DNA of 51,065 nucleotides from assembly GCA_012269595.1 (NCBI GenBank), contig JAAXJX010000006.1, forward strand, positions 1 through 51,065. The letters run 5' to 3'. The stretch is from Planctomycetia bacterium (GTDB taxonomy: Bacteria > Planctomycetota > UBA8108 > UBA1146). The notes below the pieces were generated by a model. The model had not been told where the DNA came from and did not search any database. It was given only the letters and a program-made list of their open reading frames with translations. Both the position numbers and the translations under genes were made by a program. Below, one piece after another: positions 27,831-36,421 of the stretch (positions are counted from its first letter, which is position 1; each line of letters begins with the position of its first letter).

Positions 27831-27869
27831 CAAAAAAGGCTCCCGTGATCCTGCCGGATCACGGGAGCC
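27831..27869 (-). terminator. Rho-independent terminator
   Basis: A 14-bp perfect stem (27838-27851 with 27856-27869, loop of 4) is followed on the minus strand by a T-run (complement of the A-run at 27832-27837). It ends the transcript of the 27924-31220 gene. Confidence 0.92.
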
Positions 27870-27923
27870 TCCAAGTCATGTCAAAGTCACTCGAACCTGT
27901 CAGGCCTGATCAGGTGCACAGCA

Positions 27924-30900
27924 TTATGGACACTGTGGGAACGAGTCACAGCTCAGAGTACTACCGTTCGGATCCACCCCACATGCCGGGAACGGTGCCG
28001 CCGGGGGCGCCCCTCCTGCAAACAGGTATGAGAGCAGACTCACGGTGTCCGCAATGTTGGTCGCATCGTCATCGTTGACGTCAACCGCTGCAATGCAGGT
28101 CGGAGTTCCACTGCTGAAGAGGTAATCCAGAGAAGCCACGGCGTCACTGATGTCGTGAGATCCGTCACCATTGATGTCACCACGGACCCACTCCTGAACA
28201 TTACACTCGTCCGGCTCACCGTTGTTGTCAGCGTCGGCACTGGTTCCAGAGGCGATATCACAGCTGTCCGGAATGCCATTGGCGTTGCAGTCTGCTACTG
28301 TGCCATTGGCCACTTCACAACTGTCGAGAACGCCGCTGCTGTCACAGTCGTTCGCCGGGTCAGCGGAGATCTGACAGCTGTCCGGAGTTGAATCTCCGTC
28401 ACAGTCCGTCTCCAGACCACCCACGAGGTCACAGATGTCCAGAGCACCATTCAGGTTGCAGTCCAGAGCGGCATTGGCAGCGATCTGGCAGGCGTCGAGC
28501 TGGCCGTTGAAATCGCAGTCCGGTGCGCCGGCGGCTAAATCACAGCTGTCGAGCTGACCATTGCTGTCGCAGTCGGCACCCGCAGTCTGATCGGCATCAC
28601 AGTTGTTCGGAATGCCGTCACCGTCGATGTCGTCATCGCAGTCGTCGATGGTTCCGTCCTGATCCGTATCGACCTCACAGGCGTCCAGGGTGCCATCAGT
28701 GTCACAGTCTTCCGCACCGGCAGCGAGATCACAAAGATCCGGCACACCATTGGTGTCGCAGTCCGCCACACTGCCGTTGGCAGTACTGCACTCATCCGGA
28801 ATGTTGTCGAAGTCACAGTCGATGCTGGTGCCGTTGGCAATGTCTTCGGCGTCCGGGATTCCATTGGCGTTGCAGTCGGCCACGCCGGAGCAATCCACGT
28901 CTTCGTAGGCGAAGTCATCGATGGCGGCTTCCACGATGGAACCGGCACCAAGGTCTCCGACAATAAAGCGCATCTGCACCGTCGAGGTCAGCAAGACAAA
29001 GTCCGTTACGTTGAAAGAATGCTGGATCCAGCCACCGATGGTGTCCGGACCGGTAGGACCGAGCAGTTCAACATTGGTCCAGTTGGCCAGGTCATCAGAA
29101 ATCTGGATCGTCATGGTATCGGCACCCGGGCTGGCCCCGGAGTTGTTCGAGTACCAGCGCCAGTAGCTGATCACGGGGCTGCTGGCACCCAGCAGGTCCA
29201 TGACCGGGCTGTAGAGGGTGGTCTCTCCACCGTCGACGTCATTCTCACCCAGGGTTCCACCCACACTGCCCTGACCGGTGAACCAGCAGTCGGTTCCAGC
29301 TGGGGAGTGATCCGCACCCGGCTGGGCAGCGGTGCCAATCGGCGCACCACGCTCCCAGACACCGGTGGTCGCCGTCGCCGGAGCACCCACGCTCCAGCCA
29401 CTGGCCACTTCGAAATCGGTGGTTTCCTCGGTCAGACCAAAGGCACTGACACCGGTGGCAAGGGCACCACTGCTGGCTCCCTCAGGGTACGTCACGGTTT
29501 GACCACCCGTGCTCTGGGCAACGATGTACCAGCCAAAGGTCTCACCACAGGGAATCGCCGGGAAAGTCATTTCGTAATTCAGTCCACCGGTCGAGGCCAG
29601 CGGGATGCTCTGACTTCCGGAAGCGGTTTCCACCTGCAGAGACTCGGTTCCGGCAGCCACTGCCGATCCAGCCAACGGGGTGATGGTCACCGCAAAGGTT
29701 TCTCCACCCAGAGGGTTGAACACGGTCGGGTCACCATTGGGAACTGCAATCGCCAGTGCTGCAGCCACGTCGATTTCGCAGGGCACCACTCCGGAAGGAG
29801 TATTGCCGGCGGAAGCGTTCACTCCATAGACGTGCACACCTGGCAGTGCCGAGCTGTCCGTGTAGGAAGTGGACGATCCGGGAAGACTGGTCAACGGAGT
29901 TCCGTCACGGGTGATCTCAATGAGGTCGTACACTTCACCGTTACCCCAGGAGAGATCCACACTCTCGCCATTCTGATTACAGGTGAGACCAGTCACCGGA
30001 AGGGTGAAATCACCACTCGGTGCCAGAATCTCGACACTGGAACTGCCACCACCGGTGAAGTGATCCAGAGTAGCGGTCACAAGGGTCGGCGGAGCATTCG
30101 CAACAAAACGGAAGCTGTGCATGGTGCCCCAGCGAATCGCGTGGGCATTCACGTTTTGGGCTTCCGTCTGGGTGGACCAGCTCATGGTGCCCGCACCCTG
30201 ATTCGGGGTCCACGCGAGGTTGCTGTAGGGCTCGCCACTGTGGTACTCGGGGTGCGTGGAGTCGACACCGGTCAGGGTCACTCCCCCGGCCAGCGGGAAC
30301 TCAAAGGACTGAACATTGCGCGTCGAATCCATGTTGTAAATGGCGTACTCGTAGGCGTGCTGGCCCCCACCCAAATCGGTGACACGGTAACCCACGATCA
30401 CGAGGCCGTTATCCGCGTCGAAGACCTCGACCAGAGTCACCTGAGGATCGAAATCCTGCCAGGCCTGAATCCCCGGCTGCTGACGCTGGGTGCTTCCGGT
30501 CAGGCTCATATTGCGGTTGCCGGTCTGCCCGAAGGTTGCCGTGCGGTAGGAGCAGTTGTTGTGGGAATTGCCGGCGGCGGAGTCGTCCACCGTCACGTAC
30601 TGTCCCTCAACGATGTAAATCGCTCCGGGGAAAGCACCATTGTCGATGTCATTGGTCGCCACTCGAAGGCGCTTGGAGGTGGCGTCGCTGATCAGGCCCG
30701 AGTTAATGATCGGGTACTGGAAGAGACCACTGGCAACATCAAACACCTCAGAACGGGGACCGAGGCCACTCTGCTGACCATTGAGTCCTGCAGAGTAAGG
30801 GTCGGAACAGCCAATTCCCAAAAGGGAGCCTGTACCCGGATTGATGCAACCGCACCCACATACGTTTCCGGTCAGAGCCAGAAAGCCATGCTTCAGCCAG

Positions 30901-31220
30901 CTCATTCCGATCTGCTCGAACTTGCCTTCGTGGAGACGGTAAAGGTTTTGACCGATAACCGGGTGTTCATTTGTATTGGAGATCCACAACAGCGGCTCGG
31001 TACCAATATTGCAGGAAGTGGTACCGACACTGTAAGCATGGTATCCACCTGCGGAACCATAGTTCTGGGTTCCGACAAGATCACCGATGATCACATCAGT
31101 TCCGGTTCCGCCTACTCCTCCCTGACCTGGATCACAGGGCTGTGCCTGAATCGGTGCAGTAAAGGAAGCTGCTCCCAAAATGAGAGTGACGACGAGCGCC
31201 ATTTTGATGGTTTGATACAT
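27924..31220 (-). CDS. Giant secreted protein with TSP3-like calcium repeats and dockerin-like tail
   Basis: Predicted 1098 aa. ATG at 31220 (MYQTIKMALVV) has GAGGAG upstream and a classic signal peptide ending SFTAPIQAQ. Residues ~30-400 match the unassigned domain of the gene at the left edge (HPVIGQNLYRLHEGK, GIGCSDPYSAG, GPRSEV, SFEFPLAGGV). A fibronectin-like or beta-sandwich stretch follows, then a MAM/CUB-like lectin-type domain (TDCWFTGQGSVGG, SPVISYWRWYSNN). From ~residue 780 there is a long run of thrombospondin type 3-like Asp/Asn repeats (DCNANGIPD, DCDTNGVPDLCD), then the dockerin-like module (NGDGSHDISDAVASLDYLF, NDDDATNIADTVSLLSYLF) and a Cys tail. Probably Ca2+-rigidified and surface displayed; no enzyme signature. 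Confidence 0.9.
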   Translation of the reverse strand: MYQTIKMALVVTLILGAASFTAPIQAQPCDPGQGGVGGTGTDVIIGDLVGTQNYGSAGGYHAYSVGTTSCNIGTEPLLWISNTNEHPVIGQNLYRLHEGKFEQIGMSWLKHGFLALTGNVCGCGCINPGTGSLLGIGCSDPYSAGLNGQQSGLGPRSEVFDVASGLFQYPIINSGLISDATSKRLRVATNDIDNGAFPGAIYIVEGQYVTVDDSAAGNSHNNCSYRTATFGQTGNRNMSLTGSTQRQQPGIQAWQDFDPQVTLVEVFDADNGLVIVGYRVTDLGGGQHAYEYAIYNMDSTRNVQSFEFPLAGGVTLTGVDSTHPEYHSGEPYSNLAWTPNQGAGTMSWSTQTEAQNVNAHAIRWGTMHSFRFVANAPPTLVTATLDHFTGGGSSSVEILAPSGDFTLPVTGLTCNQNGESVDLSWGNGEVYDLIEITRDGTPLTSLPGSSTSYTDSSALPGVHVYGVNASAGNTPSGVVPCEIDVAAALAIAVPNGDPTVFNPLGGETFAVTITPLAGSAVAAGTESLQVETASGSQSIPLASTGGLNYEMTFPAIPCGETFGWYIVAQSTGGQTVTYPEGASSGALATGVSAFGLTEETTDFEVASGWSVGAPATATTGVWERGAPIGTAAQPGADHSPAGTDCWFTGQGSVGGTLGENDVDGGETTLYSPVMDLLGASSPVISYWRWYSNNSGASPGADTMTIQISDDLANWTNVELLGPTGPDTIGGWIQHSFNVTDFVLLTSTVQMRFIVGDLGAGSIVEAAIDDFAYEDVDCSGVADCNANGIPDAEDIANGTSIDCDFDNIPDECSTANGSVADCDTNGVPDLCDLAAGAEDCDTDGTLDACEVDTDQDGTIDDCDDDIDGDGIPNNCDADQTAGADCDSNGQLDSCDLAAGAPDCDFNGQLDACQIAANAALDCNLNGALDICDLVGGLETDCDGDSTPDSCQISADPANDCDSSGVLDSCEVANGTVADCNANGIPDSCDIASGTSADADNNGEPDECNVQEWVRGDINGDGSHDISDAVASLDYLFSSGTPTCIAAVDVNDDDATNIADTVSLLSYLFAGGAPPAAPFPACGVDPNGSTLSCDSFPQCP
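28197..28890 (-). repeat. TSP3-like Asp-rich coding repeats
   Basis: About fourteen imperfect units of the type DC(N/D)xNGxxDxCDxAxG are encoded in tandem (for example ADCDTNGVPDLCD, PDCDFNGQLDAC, NDCDSSGVLDSC). The nucleotide sequence repeats too (gtcacagtc and cagctgtc blocks), which produces long spurious open frames on the opposite strand. Such units bind calcium in thrombospondins. Confidence 0.85.
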
Positions 31221-31607
31221 TTTTGACGTGCTCCTCTGCATGTCGTTTGTCCAGCTACAGACGATCGAAAACAATTCGACCACTACCCTGATCCCGCCCG
31301 TCACACCCCGCTGTCAAAATTCTTGCGGGGTGACACCTCCATGAATGTCACAGACGGCATGGATATACCTTCGCCCATCATACCACTGCTGACACGAATG
31401 GCACCGGTTCACATACCCGGTATGAGAACGGAAATCTGGTGGGTTTAACCCCGATAAAATCGCTCCGTCTCGGGAATTTTGCCATGTTGGTCCTCTTTGT
31501 TTCGCCAATCCTGCCGCCTGAGATCGGAAGCGGAGCCAAAGTGTCTGCACGAGAACCTGAAATTGAAAATCCCCCCGATTCCGAAGAATCGGGGGGATCC
31601 GATATTT
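31221..31607. other. Intergenic region upstream of the giant secreted gene
   Basis: 387 nt without a supportable gene. It contains the tRNA terminator (31569-31598) and a small dyad CATACC-C-GGTATG near 31412-31424 that could be an operator. No confident promoter was identified for the 31220 gene. Confidence 0.45.
31569..31598 (-). terminator. Rho-independent terminator downstream of tRNA-fMet
   Basis: A perfect inverted repeat with a six-C/six-G arm (31571-31581 with 31586-31596, extended by AT on each side, loop CGAA) is followed on the minus strand by TTTT. It lies just past the tRNA 3' end. Confidence 0.9.
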
Positions 31608-31683
31608 TGGTAGCGGGGGCAGGACTCGAACCTGCGACCTTCGGGTTATGAGCCCGACGAGCTGCCAACTGCTCCACCCCGCG
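31608..31683 (-). tRNA. Initiator tRNA-fMet (CAU), CCA encoded
   Basis: 76 nt including CCA. The anticodon loop is CTCATAA, with the three G-C pairs (GGG/CCC) at the base of the anticodon stem that mark initiators, and an A11-U24 pair in the D-stem (GAGC/GCTC). Acceptor CGCGGGG pairs with CCCCGC, leaving position 1-72 mismatched as C1.U72; the common bacterial initiator has C1.A72. The T-arm GCAGG-TTCGAGT-CCTGC is intact. Confidence 0.96.
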
Positions 31684-31706
31684 ATAATTCATTTGGCAAG
31701 AGAGGG

Positions 31707-31735
31707 AAAGTACGAAATCCCGGAGAGTCGGTCAA
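31707..31735 (-). promoter_or_regulatory. Candidate sigma70-type promoter of tRNA-fMet
   Basis: On the minus strand TTGACC (31735-31730) is followed after 17 nt by TACTTT (31712-31707), about 23 nt before the mature tRNA 5' end. The -35 is strong (5 of 6); the -10 matches only weakly. Confidence 0.45.
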
Positions 31736-31778
31736 GAAAACCCGAGAGGAAATCAGCAAAGTTCCGGACTACGAATCC

Positions 31779-32873
31779 TCAAGATTTTGCCACAAACTCG
31801 TCAATCAACCCCAGCAACTGCTCTGTGTCTGCCATGGAAACGGCTCCCATGTGGGTAATGCGGAAGGTTTTTTCCTTCAGATCACCGTAACCATTGGAGA
31901 GGAACATGCCGTGCTCACGGAGGAATCCGTTGAGATCGGCAATCGAAATTCCACGCGTGTTTTCGATGCAGGTCAGGGAAACCGACTCATAGCCCGGCTC
32001 TGCAAAAAGGCCGAAGGAGTCACTCGCCCATTCCCGCACGCGATTCGCCTTTTGCTGATGAGCCCCAAACCAGGCATCCTCATCAGCGAGGATCATCCGC
32101 AATCGGTCCTTGAGCGCCTGCATGACCGCAATCGTCGGAGTACTGGGAGTCTGATGCTTCTTCCACGACTTGTGCATCGCCAGAACATCAAAATACATCC
32201 CCCGATTCTCAATCGTTTCTGCTCTCTCAAGTGCCCGCTCGGAAACCGCCAACAAAGCAAGGCCGGGAGGAATCGCCAGAGCCTTCTGACTGCCTGTCAC
32301 CAGATAGTCGATGGGCGGCAGGGAATCGAAATGAATCGGAACAGCGCCAGCACTGGTGATGGCATCAACCAGGAGAAACACATCCGGAAATTCTGCAACG
32401 ACCTCGGCGATTTCGGCGAGGGGATTCATGACTCCGGTACTGGTTTCATTGTGAACGATGGTGACCGCGTCGTAGTTGCCCTTGGACAACTCTTCCCGAA
32501 CCAGTTCCGGCTTGACCGCTTGTCCCCAGGGAACATCCACGCGGGTCGCGTTTTTGCCGTTACTGGCACAAACCTTGAAGAATCTCTGACTGAAGGCTCC
32601 ATTGACGAAGCAGAGGACATTTTCACGGACACCACAGCGTGCGGCAGTTTCCATTCCTCCGGTTCCAGAGGAGGTCAAGACATAAACCGGGTCCTTTGTA
32701 CGGAACAGTCGCTGTGAGTTCGTGTGCAACTCTTCACCCAATACCGAAAATTCCGGTGCACGGTGACCAATCATCGGGCGAGTCATCGCCTGCAGGATGG
32801 AATCCTCGACTTCCACCGGTCCGGGAATGAACAGTCGAGGAACATCTCTTTGGGAATCTTCAGGATTTGACAT
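31779..32873 (-). CDS. Class V aminotransferase (SerC/AGXT-like)
   Basis: Predicted 364 aa. Its ATG overlaps the stop of the DUF1015 gene (TAATG), preceded by GGAGGA. It belongs to the PLP class V group of serine-pyruvate/alanine-glyoxylate and archaeal-type phosphoserine aminotransferases: FIPGPVEVEDSIL opening, TSSGTGGMETAAR phosphate-binding segment, HNETSTGVMNP, LLVDAITSAGAVP (Asp to the PLP ring) and TGSQKALAIPPG (Schiff-base Lys). Coupling to DUF1015, which often neighbours serine-pathway genes, favours phosphoserine or serine metabolism. Glyoxylate transamination cannot be excluded. Last gene of the operon, 95 nt before the initiator tRNA. Confidence 0.93.
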   Translation of the reverse strand: MSNPEDSQRDVPRLFIPGPVEVEDSILQAMTRPMIGHRAPEFSVLGEELHTNSQRLFRTKDPVYVLTSSGTGGMETAARCGVRENVLCFVNGAFSQRFFKVCASNGKNATRVDVPWGQAVKPELVREELSKGNYDAVTIVHNETSTGVMNPLAEIAEVVAEFPDVFLLVDAITSAGAVPIHFDSLPPIDYLVTGSQKALAIPPGLALLAVSERALERAETIENRGMYFDVLAMHKSWKKHQTPSTPTIAVMQALKDRLRMILADEDAWFGAHQQKANRVREWASDSFGLFAEPGYESVSLTCIENTRGISIADLNGFLREHGMFLSNGYGDLKEKTFRITHMGAVSMADTEQLLGLIDEFVAKS

Positions 32874-34048
32874 TACACATCCTCCTCGTCGGTGTAACGG
32901 ACCACCATTCCGGTGGAAATTTTCGGCTCAAAAAAGGTGGTCTTCGGCGGAAAGACTTCTTGGGCGAGGGTTCTGCTCCAGAACTCCTCTTTCCCCACGG
33001 GCGGAAGAAGGCAAAGCAAGCCGTGCTCGCTTCGATCCAGTTGCTCACGGGCAACGGGCTCAAGATGAGGAGTCGCCGGTGCACCCAGATCATCAAATTC
33101 ACCGACTACATCCGCAAGCCTGCGAGCGAGTGTGGGTTGATCAAGATCGGGTCGAGTTTTCAGAGTCCATTCCTTGCCATTGCTGGCAACGAGACTCCAC
33201 TCCTCCCCTTCACCATCATCCAGAACCTCGATGATCCGATCGGCAACCTGTCCCAATTCAGGACCGTCGCCTGGTTTCCAGCTCCAGATTCTGTGAGTCG
33301 GATGAATATGAAGACCTTCCTGACGAAGATCGCCGATGAAAGCGAGGACATAGCCCCCACCCACCAATTGATCGTCACCGGAAAGTTCGATCGCAGTCGT
33401 GTAACGGTGGTGTCCATCTGCCACTGCAGAAGGCAGGGGCTCCAAAGCCTTCTCGATGGCCCGGACATGATCCGGATCATCGATTCGCCTCAGGGTGTGG
33501 ACATCCCCCCTGAAGTCTTTGCTTTCAAATACCAACTCTCCGGCTTCAGGTCCGGCATCGACTCCCGCAAGGACTTCTTCCAGTCCCTCACAGGAGAGTT
33601 GAACCACACCGGTGTCGATGGTCGTCAATCGTGCCTGGGCAACCAGTCGGGCAACGGTATGCGGACGAATTTCTTCGTGCCTTTCCACCCCTTCTCCCCA
33701 GGGGAGAGCTTCCGCAACTGCGATCACTCCCTGCAAAAGAGAGGTCCCTCCGGCTCGATTGCCGTATCGGATGCTGTACCGATAGATCGCAGGTTTCTCC
33801 TCGTGAACGATGGTCCCCGCTTCGACAGCGGATCTCATCGATTCTCCGCACTTGCGAAACACATCTTCGTCAGGTGTCACTCCTGGTTCATCGCCGAGGA
33901 TCCAACGTACAGCGTTTTCCGGAGCATGATTCAGGAGTTGACCGTGCATTTCATCGGGGATCACGTCATAGGGTGGACAGATTACCGCACCCGGGTCGAC
34001 CCGATCTGGATTGGGGACAAATCCCCTGAACGCTCTCATCCTCGGCAT
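32873..34048 (-). CDS. DUF1015 family protein
   Basis: Predicted 391 aa. The hallmark DUF1015 features are present: RGFVPNPDRVDPGAVICPPYDVI at the N-terminus, RHEEIRPHTVA, and the strongly conserved SAVADGHHRYTTAIE with FIGDL following. It is a cytoplasmic protein with no signal peptide. The biochemical activity is not established with confidence; family members often sit beside serA/serC-type genes, as here. It starts 3 nt after the toroid-domain gene ends and overlaps the aminotransferase by one base, so translation is likely coupled. Confidence 0.92.
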   Translation of the reverse strand: MPRMRAFRGFVPNPDRVDPGAVICPPYDVIPDEMHGQLLNHAPENAVRWILGDEPGVTPDEDVFRKCGESMRSAVEAGTIVHEEKPAIYRYSIRYGNRAGGTSLLQGVIAVAEALPWGEGVERHEEIRPHTVARLVAQARLTTIDTGVVQLSCEGLEEVLAGVDAGPEAGELVFESKDFRGDVHTLRRIDDPDHVRAIEKALEPLPSAVADGHHRYTTAIELSGDDQLVGGGYVLAFIGDLRQEGLHIHPTHRIWSWKPGDGPELGQVADRIIEVLDDGEGEEWSLVASNGKEWTLKTRPDLDQPTLARRLADVVGEFDDLGAPATPHLEPVAREQLDRSEHGLLCLLPPVGKEEFWSRTLAQEVFPPKTTFFEPKISTGMVVRYTDEEDV

Positions 34049-34051
34049 GTT

Positions 34052-35281
34052 TTACTCCTCCATGTTTGCGTAACAGATATTGAGAGCTTGCAAGGCATAG
34101 GAGGTAGCCAGAACAGGGTCACCCTCCCACCAACGGTCCACAGGGTTCGTCCACGAACCCTCTATTCCCTGGCGCTCAAGAAGAACCGTCGCAATCTCCC
34201 GTGCCCAGTCATGTGAATTGCCCTCGGCATCCACCAACTCCTTTTGGCCCAATACCTCAAGGGCTCTGGCCATAACAGCGAGATAGTAGTAGTAGCCAGT
34301 CTGCCCGCGAGCAGGTTGTTCTGGCGTGGCCATTCCCGGGTTTTCTGTCACGGTCCAATTACGACTGATCCACTCCACTGCAGATGTGACCCGCGGATCG
34401 TCTTTGGAAAGCCCTGCATAAATCAGAGATTTCACAGCAGCGTAGGTCATCGAACCATAGGAGGAAAAGGTCACAGCTCCGCCAGCATCGACGGTTTTCC
34501 CTGCTTTGGATTCATCCGGGTGGTAGAAGAAGCCCCCATCCTCACTGGATGCTTTTTTGACCCCGTCGAGAACGTCGTTCGAGGATTTTCGATTCTGGCA
34601 TCTGGAAACGAAAACTTGAGCCCTCTTCCAGACATCCGAATCTTCTGTCAGTCCTGCAGCATGAAGGGCTTCCAGGGCCAACTGGGTATTACTCAAATCC
34701 GGGCGACGATCACTGCCATAGCCGACGCCACCATAGGATCCAGTGTGCTTGTTTCGGTCGAATGCCACCGGTGTCGAATCTTCTGCACACTGAAGGCCAG
34801 CAACGTAATCACGCATTCGGGCGATGGCATCCCGGTAGAGGGGCTCCTCGCGATTATGGTCCAAAGCCGACAAAGCCAGAATGGCAATACTGGTCTTGTA
34901 GTTCATCAAGCCCTGACCCGGGATGTAAACACCTCCGTCTTCTTGCTGTTGATCAAGCAAGGACTGCACAGCAGCGGTGACAAAAGGGCCATCCTTTTCG
35001 CGGTAGGCACGTGGAGTATCCGCCAGAGCCTTGATCACCATTCCGGTGATTCCAGGATCCCCCGCCATCGATCCCCAGGAGCCGTCACTGCGCTGGTTGT
35101 CGATCAGCCAATTTGCTCCGCGATCGATGGCCTTCTTCAGGCCTGCTTTGTCGAGAGCCTTGGATTCTTGTCCAGATACCTCGAGCACTGGGCAAACGAC
35201 CATAAGAAGCAGAACAAGGAGACTTGAGATAAAAGGGGCTCCGTTGATCATTTGAGCTGAATGTTTGGTGTTCATTTTCAT
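34052..35281 (-). CDS. Exported alpha-alpha toroid protein (prenyltransferase/squalene cyclase-like)
   Basis: Predicted 409 aa; its ATG overlaps the YdjY gene stop (TAATG). A signal peptide is visible (FISSLLVLLLMVVCPVLEVSGQ). The mature part is built of terpenoid-cyclase/protein-prenyltransferase type repeats, with QRSDGSWGS, QQEDGGVYI, NTQLALEAL, EDGGFFYHP and GSMTYAAVKSLIYAG (QW-like motifs). The catalytic DXDD of squalene-hopene cyclases was not seen, so it is probably a structural relative and not a cyclase. Such exported toroid proteins are common in planctomycetes; the function is unknown. Confidence 0.9.
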   Translation of the reverse strand: MKMNTKHSAQMINGAPFISSLLVLLLMVVCPVLEVSGQESKALDKAGLKKAIDRGANWLIDNQRSDGSWGSMAGDPGITGMVIKALADTPRAYREKDGPFVTAAVQSLLDQQQEDGGVYIPGQGLMNYKTSIAILALSALDHNREEPLYRDAIARMRDYVAGLQCAEDSTPVAFDRNKHTGSYGGVGYGSDRRPDLSNTQLALEALHAAGLTEDSDVWKRAQVFVSRCQNRKSSNDVLDGVKKASSEDGGFFYHPDESKAGKTVDAGGAVTFSSYGSMTYAAVKSLIYAGLSKDDPRVTSAVEWISRNWTVTENPGMATPEQPARGQTGYYYYLAVMARALEVLGQKELVDAEGNSHDWAREIATVLLERQGIEGSWTNPVDRWWEGDPVLATSYALQALNICYANMEE

Positions 35282-36084
35282 TAGCGATTCTCCTCAAGTT
35301 TTTCAGGCTCAATCGAGCCTCTCCGTGGTAATTCCATGCGATTGGCAGCAGGATCAATCTCCCCCGGCAGGGCTTTTCGTATTGAGATCCTCACCGGTGG
35401 AGGCTCATTGCCGTCCTTTTTCCAGGGCAACACGTCCCCATATGCAAAATAGTCTCCGTCAGGATAGGGCAATGCCAGAGGATTATCGAGGATTGCCCAA
35501 GGTCTGTGGCTCAGGGAAATCATTTCACCCGTCACCCTCGCCATGAACTCCTCTTTTGCCTCAGTCCCCTCCGGAGCACCCGGGGGAGGGTCGAGAAGCA
35601 AAAAACCGGAACCGGTATAGGCAAATCCACAGCGTGCCATTTCACGCTCCATGGGAGCATTGATGATGCAATTTTCAGCTCTGATCCGACGAACGAATTC
35701 ACGGCCCTCGCCATCCTTCACCGGATAATGAAAATGGATGACCAATCTGTCACCCCCGGTCAAACCACCCAGATCACGCTCTGATTCCGGACTTCTGCTT
35801 TCTTTCACTTCCATTAATATCAACGCCGTCTGCAAATGCATGGGATCACAGTCGACGGCTATCAGACATTCATGGGCCTTGGCTCCGGGAAGATTGATCA
35901 GATACTCGACGAACCCCTGAGACATGTTGAAAAAGCCATCGAGGTGAATCGTCGCAGTCGCCGCTTCGAATCGGACAGCACCCAGCGAGATGGTTTCCCC
36001 AGGTTGGGATTCTGAACCGGGAATGAGATCGACCGGAAGCCCACTCAAGGCTGTCGCCATGATGATGATGAGGCACCCGTTCAT
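35281..36084 (-). CDS. YdjY-domain protein
   Basis: Predicted 267 aa; the ATG at 36084 has AAAGGTAAG upstream. A short hydrophobic N-terminus (CLIIIMATALSGLPVDLIPG) may be a signal peptide. The YdjY domain is recognisable: LGAVRFEAATATIHLDGFFN, GAKAHECLIAVDCDPMHLQTALI, VIHFHYPVKDGEG, AYTGSGFLL, SHRPWAILDNP and DYFAYGDVLPW. This domain is a recurrent planctomycete envelope protein of unknown activity. First gene of the four-gene operon. Confidence 0.88.
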   Translation of the reverse strand: MNGCLIIIMATALSGLPVDLIPGSESQPGETISLGAVRFEAATATIHLDGFFNMSQGFVEYLINLPGAKAHECLIAVDCDPMHLQTALILMEVKESRSPESERDLGGLTGGDRLVIHFHYPVKDGEGREFVRRIRAENCIINAPMEREMARCGFAYTGSGFLLLDPPPGAPEGTEAKEEFMARVTGEMISLSHRPWAILDNPLALPYPDGDYFAYGDVLPWKKDGNEPPPVRISIRKALPGEIDPAANRMELPRRGSIEPEKLEENR

Positions 36085-36421
36085 CTCTTACCTTTCGCGT
36101 TGGATCAATTGCACCGTGCTCCCCTTAAGGGTTCTCGTGCATGAAATGGAAACTCTGGGTCCATAATCGCAAAATCCACGCCGTCTACCAGTCCCCCGGA
36201 CCTCATTTCACAGACTCTCAGCCATATAGACGGGCCCCGATCGGCAGCCGTTCCGGCAATAGGTTCCTGAGATCGGGCTTCCTTGCCACCCTGAGGGGCT
36301 CAACTTGCGTTTTGCAGGCGATTTGTATAGCCTTCTCAGGTGCCGACCGATTCGACCCTTGATCAAATCAACCTGTTTTCCGGGGACGTGGTTTCCCGAA
36401 AAGACCCTGCTTCGGAGACTG
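36085..36421. other. Divergent regulatory region
   Basis: 337 nt between the YdjY operon and the PilZ-like/MamK-like pair, with no supportable gene. A 10-bp palindrome CCCTTAAGGG (36122-36131) lies about 40 nt upstream of the YdjY start and could be an operator. On the plus strand TTGCGT-N15-TGTATAGC near 36305-36335 is a weak promoter-like match. Confidence 0.35.

Noticed and set aside
28197-28890. CRISPR array in the repetitive region
   Set aside because: Repeats are imperfect, coding and lack unique spacers; they are TSP3-like protein repeats.
29019-31226. 735-aa open frame on the plus strand
   Set aside because: It is antisense to the giant secreted gene; repeat-driven codon bias keeps it open. 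It lacks family features.
32867-34216. 449-aa open frame on the plus strand
   Set aside because: Antisense to the DUF1015 gene, which has strong family motifs.
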